NCBI GenBank assembly: GCA_021203115.1
Contig: JAJQBV010000112.1
Coordinates: forward strand, 1 to 8,312
DNA: 8,312 bases
Direction: 5' to 3'
Source: Clostridiales bacterium
GTDB taxonomy: Bacteria; Bacillota; Clostridia; Lachnospirales; Lachnospiraceae
Below the pieces are notes generated by a model. That model saw only the letters and a list, made by a program, of their open reading frames with translations. It did no database searches and was not told the origin of the DNA. A program made the translations under genes and the position numbers. This document shows positions 1 through 7,290 of the stretch, one piece after another. Numbering within the stretch: position 1 is the stretch's first letter; each line of letters opens with the position of its first letter.

Positions 1-1656
1 GGTGTGGTGACCGTCACGCTGGAGGATGGCACGCGCGCACAGGTTGCGGTGTCCGACGTAAACGAGGTGGAGGCCTATCTCGCCGAACAGGATTTTACGG
101 AATATACCTTAAATGATGTGCCGGGAGAGAGTATCTGGATCTCCATCCTGCCCTCTGTCATTGTCCTGGTCGCGGTGATCTTCATGATTATGATGATGTC
201 CGGGCAGGCCAGCGGCGGCGGGAGCGGTTCCCGAATGATGAATTTCGGAAAGAGCCGCGCAAAGATGACTACCGGAGAGAATGTCGGGACGAAGTTTTCC
301 GATGTGGCCGGGTTGCGCGAGGAAAAAGAGGAGCTGGAGGGGATGGTTGATTTCCTGAAGGCGCCGGGGAAATATACGCGGCTGGGGGCGAGGATCCCGA
401 AGGGTGTGCTTCTGGTGGGTCCTCCCGGAACCGGTAAGACGCTGATCGCCAAGGCTGTGGCGGGGGAGGCCGGCGTGCCGTTTTTCTCTATCTCCGGCTC
501 GGATTTTGTGGAGATGTTTGTCGGTGTGGGTGCTTCCCGTGTCCGGGATATGTTCGTCGACGCGAAAAAACATGCGCCCTGTATCGTTTTTATCGATGAG
601 ATTGACGCCGTGGGACGCCGCCGCGGTACCGGTATGGGCGGCGGACACGATGAGCGCGAGCAGACACTGAATCAGCTGCTGGTGGAGATGGACGGTTTCG
701 GCGTCAATGAGGGGATCATTGTCGTCGCCGCGACCAACCGTGTGGATATTCTGGATCCGGCGCTTCTGCGTCCGGGCCGTTTTGACCGGAAGGTTTATGT
801 CGGAAAGCCGGATGTAGCGGGACGGGAACAGATTTTAAATGTCCATGCCCAGAATAAACCGCTGGGGGATGATGTGGATTTAAAACAGATCGCCCAGACG
901 ACAGCGGGCTTTACCGGAGCGGATCTGGAGAATCTGCTGAATGAGTCGGCAATCATTGCGGCCAAGGATCAGCGCGCGTTTGTCTGCCAGGAGGACATTC
1001 GGAAGGCATTCATTAAGGTGGGAATCGGCGCAGAGAAGAAAAGCCGCGTGATCACGGAGAAGGAGAAGCGCATCACGGCATTTCACGAGTCCGGTCATGC
1101 GATTCTTTTTCATGTGCTGCCGGATGTGGGGCCTGTCTATACGGTTTCCATTATTCCGACGGGAGTCGGCGCGGCGGGGTACACCATGCCGTTGCCGGAA
1201 CGGGATGAGATGTTCCAGACAAAGGGGCAGATGCTCCAGGAGATCATGGTGGACATGGGCGGCCGCATCGCGGAGGAGCTCGTTTTTGATGATGTGACCA
1301 CCGGTGCATCGCAGGATATCAAGCAGGCGACAGCGGTTGCGAAGGCGATGGTGACCAAATACGGCATGTCCGAGGCCATCGGGCCGATCAACTATGACAA
1401 TGATGACGATGAAGTCTTTATCGGCCGCGATCTGGCGCACACGAAAGGCTACAGCGATGAGGTTGCGAAGCAGATTGATGCGGAGATCCGGCGGATCGTG
1501 GAGGAGTGTTACCGGAAGGCGAAGGAGATTATCGTCGCACACAAGGATATTCTCTACCGCAGTGCGGAGCTTTTGCTTGAAAAGGAAAAGATCGGGCGCG
1601 CGGAGTTTGAGAGTCTGTTTTCCGACAGCGAAAAGCAGCCGGTTGTGACGGAATAG
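1..1656 (+). CDS. ftsH: ATP-dependent zinc metalloprotease FtsH, 5'-truncated by window edge
   Basis: This is a membrane-anchored AAA+ protease that unfolds and degrades misassembled membrane proteins and some soluble regulators, working as a hexamer with its active domains in the cytoplasm. Residues are numbered from the GTG at 4. Residues 1-42 look like the end of the extracytoplasmic domain, and a membrane segment follows at about 43-66. A Gly/Ser linker leads to the AAA+ module: Walker A GPPGTGKT at 139-146, Walker B IDEID at 197-201, and the second region of homology ending PGRFDR at 257-262 with Arg fingers R259 and R262. The M41 peptidase has HESGH at 361-365, with D438 (in GASQD) as the likely third zinc ligand. 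Family members usually carry another N-terminal membrane helix. The frame is open back to base 1, so the true start lies upstream and the GTG at 4 is probably internal. GH13 follows 14 bases after the stop. The family call is very secure. Confidence 0.97.
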   Translation, partial: GVVTVTLEDGTRAQVAVSDVNEVEAYLAEQDFTEYTLNDVPGESIWISILPSVIVLVAVIFMIMMMSGQASGGGSGSRMMNFGKSRAKMTTGENVGTKFSDVAGLREEKEELEGMVDFLKAPGKYTRLGARIPKGVLLVGPPGTGKTLIAKAVAGEAGVPFFSISGSDFVEMFVGVGASRVRDMFVDAKKHAPCIVFIDEIDAVGRRRGTGMGGGHDEREQTLNQLLVEMDGFGVNEGIIVVAATNRVDILDPALLRPGRFDRKVYVGKPDVAGREQILNVHAQNKPLGDDVDLKQIAQTTAGFTGADLENLLNESAIIAAKDQRAFVCQEDIRKAFIKVGIGAEKKSRVITEKEKRITAFHESGHAILFHVLPDVGPVYTVSIIPTGVGAAGYTMPLPERDEMFQTKGQMLQEIMVDMGGRIAEELVFDDVTTGASQDIKQATAVAKAMVTKYGMSEAIGPINYDNDDDEVFIGRDLAHTKGYSDEVAKQIDAEIRRIVEECYRKAKEIIVAHKDILYRSAELLLEKEKIGRAEFESLFSDSEKQPVVTE

Positions 1657-1670
1657 AGTGGAAGGAATAC

Positions 1671-3764
1671 ATGAAGTACAATTCAGAACAGCAGCTTTAC
1701 AGCATTGAGAATTATATTCTCCAGATGCGGCCCATCCTGCACAAGAATTCCCTGTTCAGCGACGGGACTGCGGATTACCGGATTCCGCCGGAGCCGAAGG
1801 CGAACGAGAAGGTGCGGATCCGCTTTCGTACCGATGTGAACAATGTTGATCTGGTGATTCTCCATCACGGGACGGAGGATTACGAGATGTGCGTGGCGGA
1901 GAGCGACGGCCAGTTTGATTTTTATGAGGCGGAAATTCAGCTGGGCGAGGAGGCATTTTGCTATTATTTTGAGGTGGTCAGCGGTGTTTTGCGCTGCTAC
2001 TATGACCGGGTGGGTGTTGCCCGGGAACACCGGAAACAGTATGAGTTTTGCATCGTTCCCGGTTTTTCCACGCCGGACTGGGCCAAGGGCGCGGTCATGT
2101 ACCAGATTTTTACCGACCGTTTTTACAACGGTGATCCCTCCAACGATGTGAAAAGCGGCGAGTATTACTATATCAACCGGCCGGTAAAGGAGGTTGATTT
2201 CTGGGAGACCCACCCGGAGGATTTTGACGTTGCAAATTTTTACGGCGGAGATCTGGAGGGAGTTTACCAGAAGCTGGATTATCTGCAGGATCTCGGCGTG
2301 GAAGTGATCTATTTTAACCCGCTTTTCGTGTCTGCTTCCAGCCACAAGTATGACATTCAGGACTATGATTACATCGATCCGCATTTCGGCGTCATTCTGA
2401 AGGACAGCGGCGATCCGCTGCCTGAAGGGTGTACCGACAATACCCGTGCGGAGATTTACAAGAAACGTGTGACCAGCCGGAAGAATCTGGAGGCGAGCAA
2501 CGAGCTGTTTATCCGACTCGTGAAGGAGGCGCACCGCAGAGGCATGCGCGTGATACTGGACGGCGTGTTCAATCACTGCGGTTCCTTCAACAAGTGGATG
2601 GACCGGGAGAAAATCTACCGGGACAGTGCGGATTTTGAGCCGGGGGCCTATGAGACGGCGGACAGCCGGTATCACAACTATTTCCGCTTCCAGAATGAGA
2701 GCGCATTTCCGGATAACGGCACCTACGAGGGATGGTGGGGGCTGGATACGCTGCCGAAGCTGAATTATGAGGGATCGCCCGAGCTGGAGGAGTATATTCT
2801 GCAAATCGCGAAAAAATGGGTCTCTGAGCCGTTCTGCGTGGACGGCTGGCGGTTGGATGTCGCGGCGGATCTGGGGCACAGCGAGGAGTACAACCACCGT
2901 TTCTGGAAGAAATTCCGTGACGCGGTGAAGGAGGCAAATCCTCAGGCACTGGTGCTGGCGGAACACTACGGCGATCCGGAAAAATGGCTTCACGGCGATC
3001 AGTGGGATACGGTCATGAACTATGATGCGTTCATGGAGCCAGTGAGCTGGTTTCTGACCGGCATGGAAAAGCACAGCAATGAATATAAAGAATACATGAT
3101 GGGGAATTTTGACAATTATGTCAATTCCATGACGCACTATATGGCGAGTTTTCTGACACCGTCTCTGCAGTGCGCCATGAACCAGCTGTCGAACCACGAC
3201 CACTCCCGTTTCCTGACCCGGACTAATCACAAGGTCGGCCGGGCGGAGAAGCTCGGATGCGAGGCGGCGTCGGAGGGCGTCAACAAGGCCGTCCTGAAGG
3301 AGGCGGTTGTCATCCAGATGACATGGCCGGGCGCACCGACAATCTATTACGGAGACGAGGCGGGACTGTGCGGTTTCACGGATCCGGATAACCGGCGCAC
3401 CTATCCCTGGGGGAGGGAGGACAGGGAACTGATCCGTTTTCACCGGGATATGATCCGCATACATCGGAAGAACGAGGCGCTGCGGACCGGTTCGGTCAAG
3501 TTTTTGAACGGAACGAAAAATATGCTCTGTTACGGCAGATTCAATCGGGAGCAGCAGTTTGTGGTCGTGATCAACAATGACAGTTTTCCGAACACGATCG
3601 ACCTGCCGGTGGACATTGCCAATGTGCCGAAAGAGTGCACCATGCAGCAGGTGATGTACACTACGGAGGAGGGATACTCAGCGGTTCCGGTGGAGTACAA
3701 TGTCGTGAGCGGACATATTAAGATTACGCTGCCGAAGTTTTCGGCGGTGGTACTGAAACACTGA
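1671..3764 (+). CDS. GH13 alpha-amylase family glycosidase (neopullulanase/cyclomaltodextrinase-like)
   Basis: This 697-residue protein should hydrolyse alpha-1,4 (possibly also alpha-1,6) bonds in maltodextrins, cyclodextrins or glycogen-type glucans. It has no signal peptide or membrane segment, so it should act in the cytoplasm. Residues 1-135 resemble the beta-sandwich N-domain of neopullulanase-type enzymes. The catalytic barrel begins near W137 (WAKGAVMYQIFTDRF). All the GH13 conserved regions are visible: DGVFNH at 297-302, LPKLN at 361-365, GWRLD with nucleophile D396 and R394, acid/base E431 in LAEHYGD, and NHD at 508-510 with the transition-state Asp D510. A small beta domain closes the C-terminus. 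The LPKLN motif and the N-domain favour subfamily 20-like enzymes over extracellular amylases. The start is supported by a GGAAGGA site a few bases upstream. It probably shares a transcript with ftsH before it and the nucleotidyltransferase after it. The exact substrate is not determinable by eye. Confidence 0.94.
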   Translation: MKYNSEQQLYSIENYILQMRPILHKNSLFSDGTADYRIPPEPKANEKVRIRFRTDVNNVDLVILHHGTEDYEMCVAESDGQFDFYEAEIQLGEEAFCYYFEVVSGVLRCYYDRVGVAREHRKQYEFCIVPGFSTPDWAKGAVMYQIFTDRFYNGDPSNDVKSGEYYYINRPVKEVDFWETHPEDFDVANFYGGDLEGVYQKLDYLQDLGVEVIYFNPLFVSASSHKYDIQDYDYIDPHFGVILKDSGDPLPEGCTDNTRAEIYKKRVTSRKNLEASNELFIRLVKEAHRRGMRVILDGVFNHCGSFNKWMDREKIYRDSADFEPGAYETADSRYHNYFRFQNESAFPDNGTYEGWWGLDTLPKLNYEGSPELEEYILQIAKKWVSEPFCVDGWRLDVAADLGHSEEYNHRFWKKFRDAVKEANPQALVLAEHYGDPEKWLHGDQWDTVMNYDAFMEPVSWFLTGMEKHSNEYKEYMMGNFDNYVNSMTHYMASFLTPSLQCAMNQLSNHDHSRFLTRTNHKVGRAEKLGCEAASEGVNKAVLKEAVVIQMTWPGAPTIYYGDEAGLCGFTDPDNRRTYPWGREDRELIRFHRDMIRIHRKNEALRTGSVKFLNGTKNMLCYGRFNREQQFVVVINNDSFPNTIDLPVDIANVPKECTMQQVMYTTEEGYSAVPVEYNVVSGHIKITLPKFSAVVLKH

Positions 3765-3781
3765 AGGATGGAGGGGGAAGC

Positions 3782-4696
3782 ATGCAAAAGACAACACTTG
3801 TGATTATGGCGGCCGGCCTTGGTACCCGTTTTGGGGAGGGCATCAAGCAGCTGACGCCGGTGGGTCCGAACGGAGAGATCATTATCGACTACTCTATTCA
3901 CGACGCATTGGAGGCCGGTTTTGACAAGGTCGTGTTTATTATCCGCCGTGATCTGGGAAACGATTTTAAGGAAGTGATCGGAAAACGGATCGAAGCGCTG
4001 TGCGAGTTGGATTACGTATTTCAGGAGCTTGCTGCGCTGCCGGACGGGTTTTCGGCTCCTTCGGGACGCACAAAGCCGTGGGGCACCGGACAGGCTGTTC
4101 TGCTTTGCAGGAATGTCGTGAAGAAACCGTTTGCCGTGATCAATGCTGACGACTATTACGGAAAAGAGGCTTTTGTGAAAATGCACGCGTACCTTGCGGA
4201 GCATGGGGACAGCCGGTATCATTATTGCATGGCAGGGTTTATCCTGAAAAACACGCTGAGTGAGAACGGGAGTGTCACGCGCGGTGTGTGTCAGATCAAT
4301 GCGGACAGTCTTCTCACGGGGATTGTCGAGACGAAGCATATCCTGAAGTGTCCGGAGGGAGCCGTGGTGGAGACCACCGGGGAGCAGATCGACCCGGAGA
4401 CGCATGTTTCCATGAATATGTGGGGACTGACACCGGAGTTTTTTGATATTCTGGAGGACGGATTCCGGACATTCCTTGCCGGGGTAAAGCCGGGAGACCT
4501 TACGGCGGAATATCTTCTTCCGACAATCATTGGCGGGTTGTTAAAGGAGAGGAGGATTCAGGTGCAGGTTCTGGAGACGCAGGATAAGTGGTTCGGCGTG
4601 ACCTACGCGGAGGACAGAGCGGGCGTCACGGCTGCGTTTGCAAAGCTGATTGAGGACGGCGTGTATTCTTCGCCCCTGAACGGATCGCTATGTTAA
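3782..4696 (+). CDS. Nucleotidyltransferase (NDP-sugar pyrophosphorylase-like), copy 1
   Basis: This 304-residue protein has the fold signature of enzymes that join a nucleoside triphosphate to a sugar phosphate or similar substrate, releasing pyrophosphate. The nucleotide-binding loop is at 10-17 (AAGLGTRF), followed by K22 in GIKQ. PWGTGQA spans 99-105, and NADDYYG at 121-127 supplies the acidic metal-binding residues. SMNMWG and DKWFGVTY (268-275) near the C-terminus are shared with the minus-strand paralogue at 7291-8214. There is no left-handed beta-helix acyltransferase domain, so it is not a GlmU-type fusion, and the substrate is unknown. The start is supported by a GGAGGGGG site just upstream. 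It lies 17 bases after GH13, suggesting cotranscription, perhaps linking glucan breakdown to sugar activation (inference). Compared with the paralogue it carries one extra residue in the loop (FGEGIKQ against YGGLKQ). Confidence 0.88.
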   Translation: MQKTTLVIMAAGLGTRFGEGIKQLTPVGPNGEIIIDYSIHDALEAGFDKVVFIIRRDLGNDFKEVIGKRIEALCELDYVFQELAALPDGFSAPSGRTKPWGTGQAVLLCRNVVKKPFAVINADDYYGKEAFVKMHAYLAEHGDSRYHYCMAGFILKNTLSENGSVTRGVCQINADSLLTGIVETKHILKCPEGAVVETTGEQIDPETHVSMNMWGLTPEFFDILEDGFRTFLAGVKPGDLTAEYLLPTIIGGLLKERRIQVQVLETQDKWFGVTYAEDRAGVTAAFAKLIEDGVYSSPLNGSLC

Positions 4697-4708
4697 GAAA
4701 TTTTTTAG

Positions 4709-4737
4709 TTGTTATTTTTCCCTTGTTGTAGTAGGAT
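4709..4737 (+). promoter_or_regulatory. Possible sigma-A promoter ahead of the LCP gene
   Basis: In the AT-rich 91-base gap before the LCP gene, TTGTTA (4709-4714) and TAGGAT (4732-4737) are separated by 17 bases. Each matches four of six consensus positions. A second candidate -10, TATATT at 4766-4771, has no good -35 and sits almost on the ribosome binding site. I see no clear hairpin-plus-T-tract terminator for the preceding operon here, so read-through is possible. This is a weak call resting on spacing and on the change in composition. Confidence 0.35.
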
Positions 4738-4787
4738 GAAAGATGGTTTTGATAAATAGCAATTGTATATTCAGGATGGAGTAGATT

Positions 4788-5927
4788 ATGGCAGGACATA
4801 AGAAAAATGCAAGAAAACGGAGAAAAAGAAAACTGATCCTCTTTATTGTAGAGATTGTTATACTGGTTTTGGTTCTGGCTGTTCTTTTTTTGTATAGTAA
4901 GCTGAATAAGCTGGATATATCTTATACACTGGATACGTCGAAGATTGAGGTCAACGATGTGACCGAGGAAATGGCAGAGCTTTTTGAAGGCAGTACGACA
5001 ATTGCCCTCTTTGGCCTGGATAACCGGACACAGGGGACCTATTCTACCGGAAACAGTGATGTGATCATCGTTCTGAATATTAACAATGACACGAATGAGA
5101 TGACCATGATTTCCGTTTACCGGGATACCTATCTGAATGTCGCAGCGGTGGATGAGGAGAACAAGTTCCGCAAATGTAATTCCGCGTATGCCTACGGCGG
5201 CGTGGAGCAGGCAATCACCATGCTGAACCGCAACCTCGATCTGGATATTGATAATTATGTCTGTGTGGATTTTGAGACTGTGGCGGAGACCATCGATATT
5301 CTCGGCGGTGTAGAGATTGAGATTGAGTCCTCTGAGGAGCTGAAGTATCTGAACGAATATATCACTGCGACAAATCAGACACTGGGGACGAGTGCCTCCC
5401 AGATCAGTTCGACGGGAATGCACACCTTAAACGGTGTGCAGGCAGTGGCATATTCCCGGATACGTTACACAACAGGGTATGATTACAAGAGAACAGAGCG
5501 GCAGCGCCGTGTTTTGTCTGCTATGCTTACTCAGGCAAAAAGTGCCAACCTGTCTCAACTGAATCAACTGATTGACACTATATTTCCGGATATTCAGACG
5601 GATCTGAGCAAGAAGACGCTGTTGCCTATGGTTACTTCTCTGCTCAGCTATGACCTGTCGAGCAGCGGAGGATTCCCGTATTATAAAACGACGTGTACGC
5701 CCAGCAGCAGCATCGGAAGCGTGGTGGTCCCCTGTGATCTGGCAACGAATGTGACTCTGCTGCACGAGCAGCTTTTCGGTACGGAGGATTACACGCCGTC
5801 CAGTACGGTGCAGAGCTACAGTGATTATATTATCAGCGCGACCGGGCTGGATGCAGATGATGCGGTAATAGATGATTATACGGATGCAGATGATTTCACC
5901 GGCACTTCGGAGGCAGATGAGGAATGA
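4788..5927 (+). CDS. LytR-CpsA-Psr (LCP) family cell-wall polymer ligase
   Basis: LCP proteins move undecaprenyl-linked glycopolymers (teichoic acids, capsule or other wall glycans) onto peptidoglycan on the outer face of the membrane. This 379-residue copy has a strongly basic N-terminus (KKNARKRRKRK) and one membrane helix at about 16-36, giving the N-in, catalytic-domain-out topology of the family. Conserved LCP residues are present: GLDNR at 76-80, NSD at 89-91, the YRD motif with R112 and D113, and RIRYTTGYDYKRTERQ at 224-239 with its pyrophosphate-binding arginines. The last 30 or so residues are a low-complexity acidic tail rich in Asp and Glu. The start is preceded by an AGGATGGAG site. 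The stop overlaps the start of the zinc-ribbon gene (ATGA), which suggests coupled translation. The polymer substrate is unknown, since no other wall-polymer genes are visible beyond the nucleotidyltransferases. Confidence 0.92.
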   Translation: MAGHKKNARKRRKRKLILFIVEIVILVLVLAVLFLYSKLNKLDISYTLDTSKIEVNDVTEEMAELFEGSTTIALFGLDNRTQGTYSTGNSDVIIVLNINNDTNEMTMISVYRDTYLNVAAVDEENKFRKCNSAYAYGGVEQAITMLNRNLDLDIDNYVCVDFETVAETIDILGGVEIEIESSEELKYLNEYITATNQTLGTSASQISSTGMHTLNGVQAVAYSRIRYTTGYDYKRTERQRRVLSAMLTQAKSANLSQLNQLIDTIFPDIQTDLSKKTLLPMVTSLLSYDLSSSGGFPYYKTTCTPSSSIGSVVVPCDLATNVTLLHEQLFGTEDYTPSSTVQSYSDYIISATGLDADDAVIDDYTDADDFTGTSEADEE

Positions 5928-6133
5928 TCAAATTGTTTATTTGTCCGAAATGCGGCTGGGTGCGGACAGTTTCGAGAAAGAATGATGTGGAGTGTTTTAA
6001 GTGCAGCGAGACGCGGATGATTCCGTCCAGACTCGAGTATGTGAAGTATACGCAGATGTCAGAGAAGGAGCGGAGAGATTACGTGGACAGCTGGATGTAT
6101 ATTCATAAAAACAGCAGCACAGAGGCAGTATAG
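5924..6133 (+). CDS. Small zinc-ribbon protein of unknown function
   Basis: This 69-residue protein carries two CxxC knuckles, C7-P-K-C10 and C24-F-K-C27, separated by 13 residues. That spacing is typical of a single zinc ribbon. The rest (about 30-69) is charged and probably helical, with EKERRDYVDSWMY near the end. No membrane segment or signal peptide is present, so it should be cytoplasmic. Its ATG overlaps the LCP stop codon by four bases, and no strong separate ribosome binding site is seen, so translation is probably coupled to the LCP gene. Carbamate kinase follows after 20 bases. I do not recognise a specific family. The paired cysteines and tight packing argue for a real gene, while nucleic-acid or protein binding is only a guess. 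Confidence 0.8.
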   Translation: MIKLFICPKCGWVRTVSRKNDVECFKCSETRMIPSRLEYVKYTQMSEKERRDYVDSWMYIHKNSSTEAV

Positions 6134-6153
6134 TCAGCGGAGGGGGCAGCAGA

Positions 6154-7086
6154 ATGAAAAACAAAAGGATTGCAATCGCGCTCGGACATGACGCGTTGGG
6201 AACGACGCTCCCGGAACAGCAGCAGGCAACGAAGCGGGCGGCAAGGACGGTCGCGGATCTGGTGCAGGATGACTGTGAGATCGTGATCACGCACAGCAAT
6301 GGGCCGCAGGTCGGCATGATCCACACGGCTATGTCAGAATTTCACAGATTATATAAGAATTATACGGCGACGCCGATGGCGGTCTGCTCTGCCATGAGTC
6401 AGGGTTATATCGGATATGACCTCCAGCAGGCGATCCGCAGTGAGCTGGTCGGCCGGGGTGTTTTTCGCACGGTTTCTACACTTCTGACACAGGTGACGGT
6501 GGACCCGTATGACGATGCGTTCTATCATCCGACCAAGATCATCGGCCGTGTGATGGATGCGGATGAGGCTGAGGAGGAGGAAAAGAAGGGAAATCATGTC
6601 ACTCCGGTGGACGGCGGTTTCCGCAGAATCGTTGCGGCGCCGACACCGATGGAGATCGTGGAGATTGACGCGATCAACGCACTGATGGACGCCGATCAGA
6701 TTGTGATCGCTGCCGGCGGGGGCGGAATCCCGGTTCTTCAGCAGGGAAAGCGGCTGAAGGGAGCCAGCGCAGTTATCGAAAAGGATCTGATTGCGGGGCT
6801 GTTGGCGGACGGTGTCAATGCAGACCGGCTGATTATCCTGACGGATGTGGAGTGCGTTTATAAGAGCTACGGAACGGATAAACAGGAGCCGATCCATATG
6901 ATGTCCTGCTGTCAGGCGGAACAGTATATCGCGGACGGTGAGTTCGGCGAGGGCAATATGCAGCCGAAGATTCAGACGGCGGTCAATTTCATCGGAGAGT
7001 CCGATACCCGCTCCGTGCTGATCACGAGGCTGGACACGATCCGGGAGGCGATTCAGGGGCAGACCGGGACTGTGATACGGAGATAA
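6154..7086 (+). CDS. arcC: Carbamate kinase (GHDA-loop variant)
   Basis: Carbamate kinase reversibly transfers phosphate between carbamoyl phosphate and ADP, usually making ATP at the end of arginine, agmatine or purine breakdown in the cytoplasm. The 310-residue length is normal for the family. Recognisable motifs are the N-terminal loop ALGHDALG (9-16), HSNGPQVG (47-54), SAMSQGYIGYDLQ, the VDPYDDAFY segment, the glycine run AAGGGGIPV (186-194), the IEKD lysine K210, TDVE (230-233) and GNMQPK with K272. The N-terminal loop differs from the common GGNA of the family: the second Gly and the Asn are replaced by His12 and Asp13. A strong GGAGGGGG site precedes the start. No arginine deiminase or carbamoyltransferase gene is visible nearby, so the source of carbamoyl phosphate is not shown. 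Other amino acid kinases share the fold, but the HSNGPQVG and YDLQ motifs favour carbamate kinase. Confidence 0.9.
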   Translation: MKNKRIAIALGHDALGTTLPEQQQATKRAARTVADLVQDDCEIVITHSNGPQVGMIHTAMSEFHRLYKNYTATPMAVCSAMSQGYIGYDLQQAIRSELVGRGVFRTVSTLLTQVTVDPYDDAFYHPTKIIGRVMDADEAEEEEKKGNHVTPVDGGFRRIVAAPTPMEIVEIDAINALMDADQIVIAAGGGGIPVLQQGKRLKGASAVIEKDLIAGLLADGVNADRLIILTDVECVYKSYGTDKQEPIHMMSCCQAEQYIADGEFGEGNMQPKIQTAVNFIGESDTRSVLITRLDTIREAIQGQTGTVIRR

Positions 7087-7101
7087 ATTATAATACGAAA
7101 T

Positions 7102-7255
7102 GAAAATGAAGGCGGTTACATGACTCGCCGTACTTTTGCGAAGTATGTGCAAAAACGAATTCAACCAGGGCACATAACAGTGCCCTTCTTTGAATTGTTT
7201 CTTGCACATACTGCAAGGGGATTGTGTGTGAGTCATGTAATCGCCCTTTATGTTT
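7102..7255. repeat. Long nested imperfect inverted repeat between convergent genes
   Basis: Most of the space between the convergent kinase and nucleotidyltransferase genes folds on itself. The outer arms 7109-7125 and 7231-7248 pair over 17 positions with one bulge and one G-T, including a perfect TTACATGACT/AGTCATGTAA. The middle arms 7142-7152 and 7202-7212 pair perfectly over 11 bases. Inside them 7158-7164 pairs with 7190-7196, and AGGGCAC (7167-7173) pairs with GTGCCCT (7180-7186) around a six-base loop. Weaker pairing continues outward to about 7102 and 7255. A competing small hairpin, TACTT/AAGTA, lies at 7131-7145. T-rich sequence follows the outer stem on both strands, so it could act as a bidirectional terminator. 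It could also be a MITE-like or other dispersed palindromic element. No clear target-site duplication or coding capacity is seen. Confidence 0.85.
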
Positions 7256-7290
7256 TGGGTTTCATAATTTTTGTGGTTTGATGTAAGTTA

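Noticed and set aside
1081..1096. HESGH instead of HEAGH in FtsH as a possible active-site defect
   Set aside because: The two His ligands and the catalytic Glu are intact, and Ser at the variable position is a mild change that should not abolish zinc binding.
1683..3464. A 593-codon open frame on the minus strand opposite the GH13 gene
   Set aside because: Its translation has no recognisable motifs and is rich in Arg, His, Ile and Val as expected from an antisense reading. The plus strand holds a complete GH13 with all catalytic residues and a ribosome binding site.
7167..7200. Inner hairpin AGGGCAC/GTGCCCT as a stand-alone intrinsic terminator
   Set aside because: The bases after it do not form a clean T-run, and the stem is nested in a much longer paired structure, so I describe the whole repeat instead.
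6349..7236. A 295-codon minus-strand open frame opposite the carbamate kinase and running into the palindrome
   Set aside because: It is antisense to a well-supported kinase gene, has no family motifs, and its start lies inside the inverted repeat without a ribosome binding site.
7102..7255. Integron attC site or a retron-type RNA
   Set aside because: No integrase, reverse transcriptase or gene cassette is visible, and the stem layout does not show the paired R/L boxes of attC.
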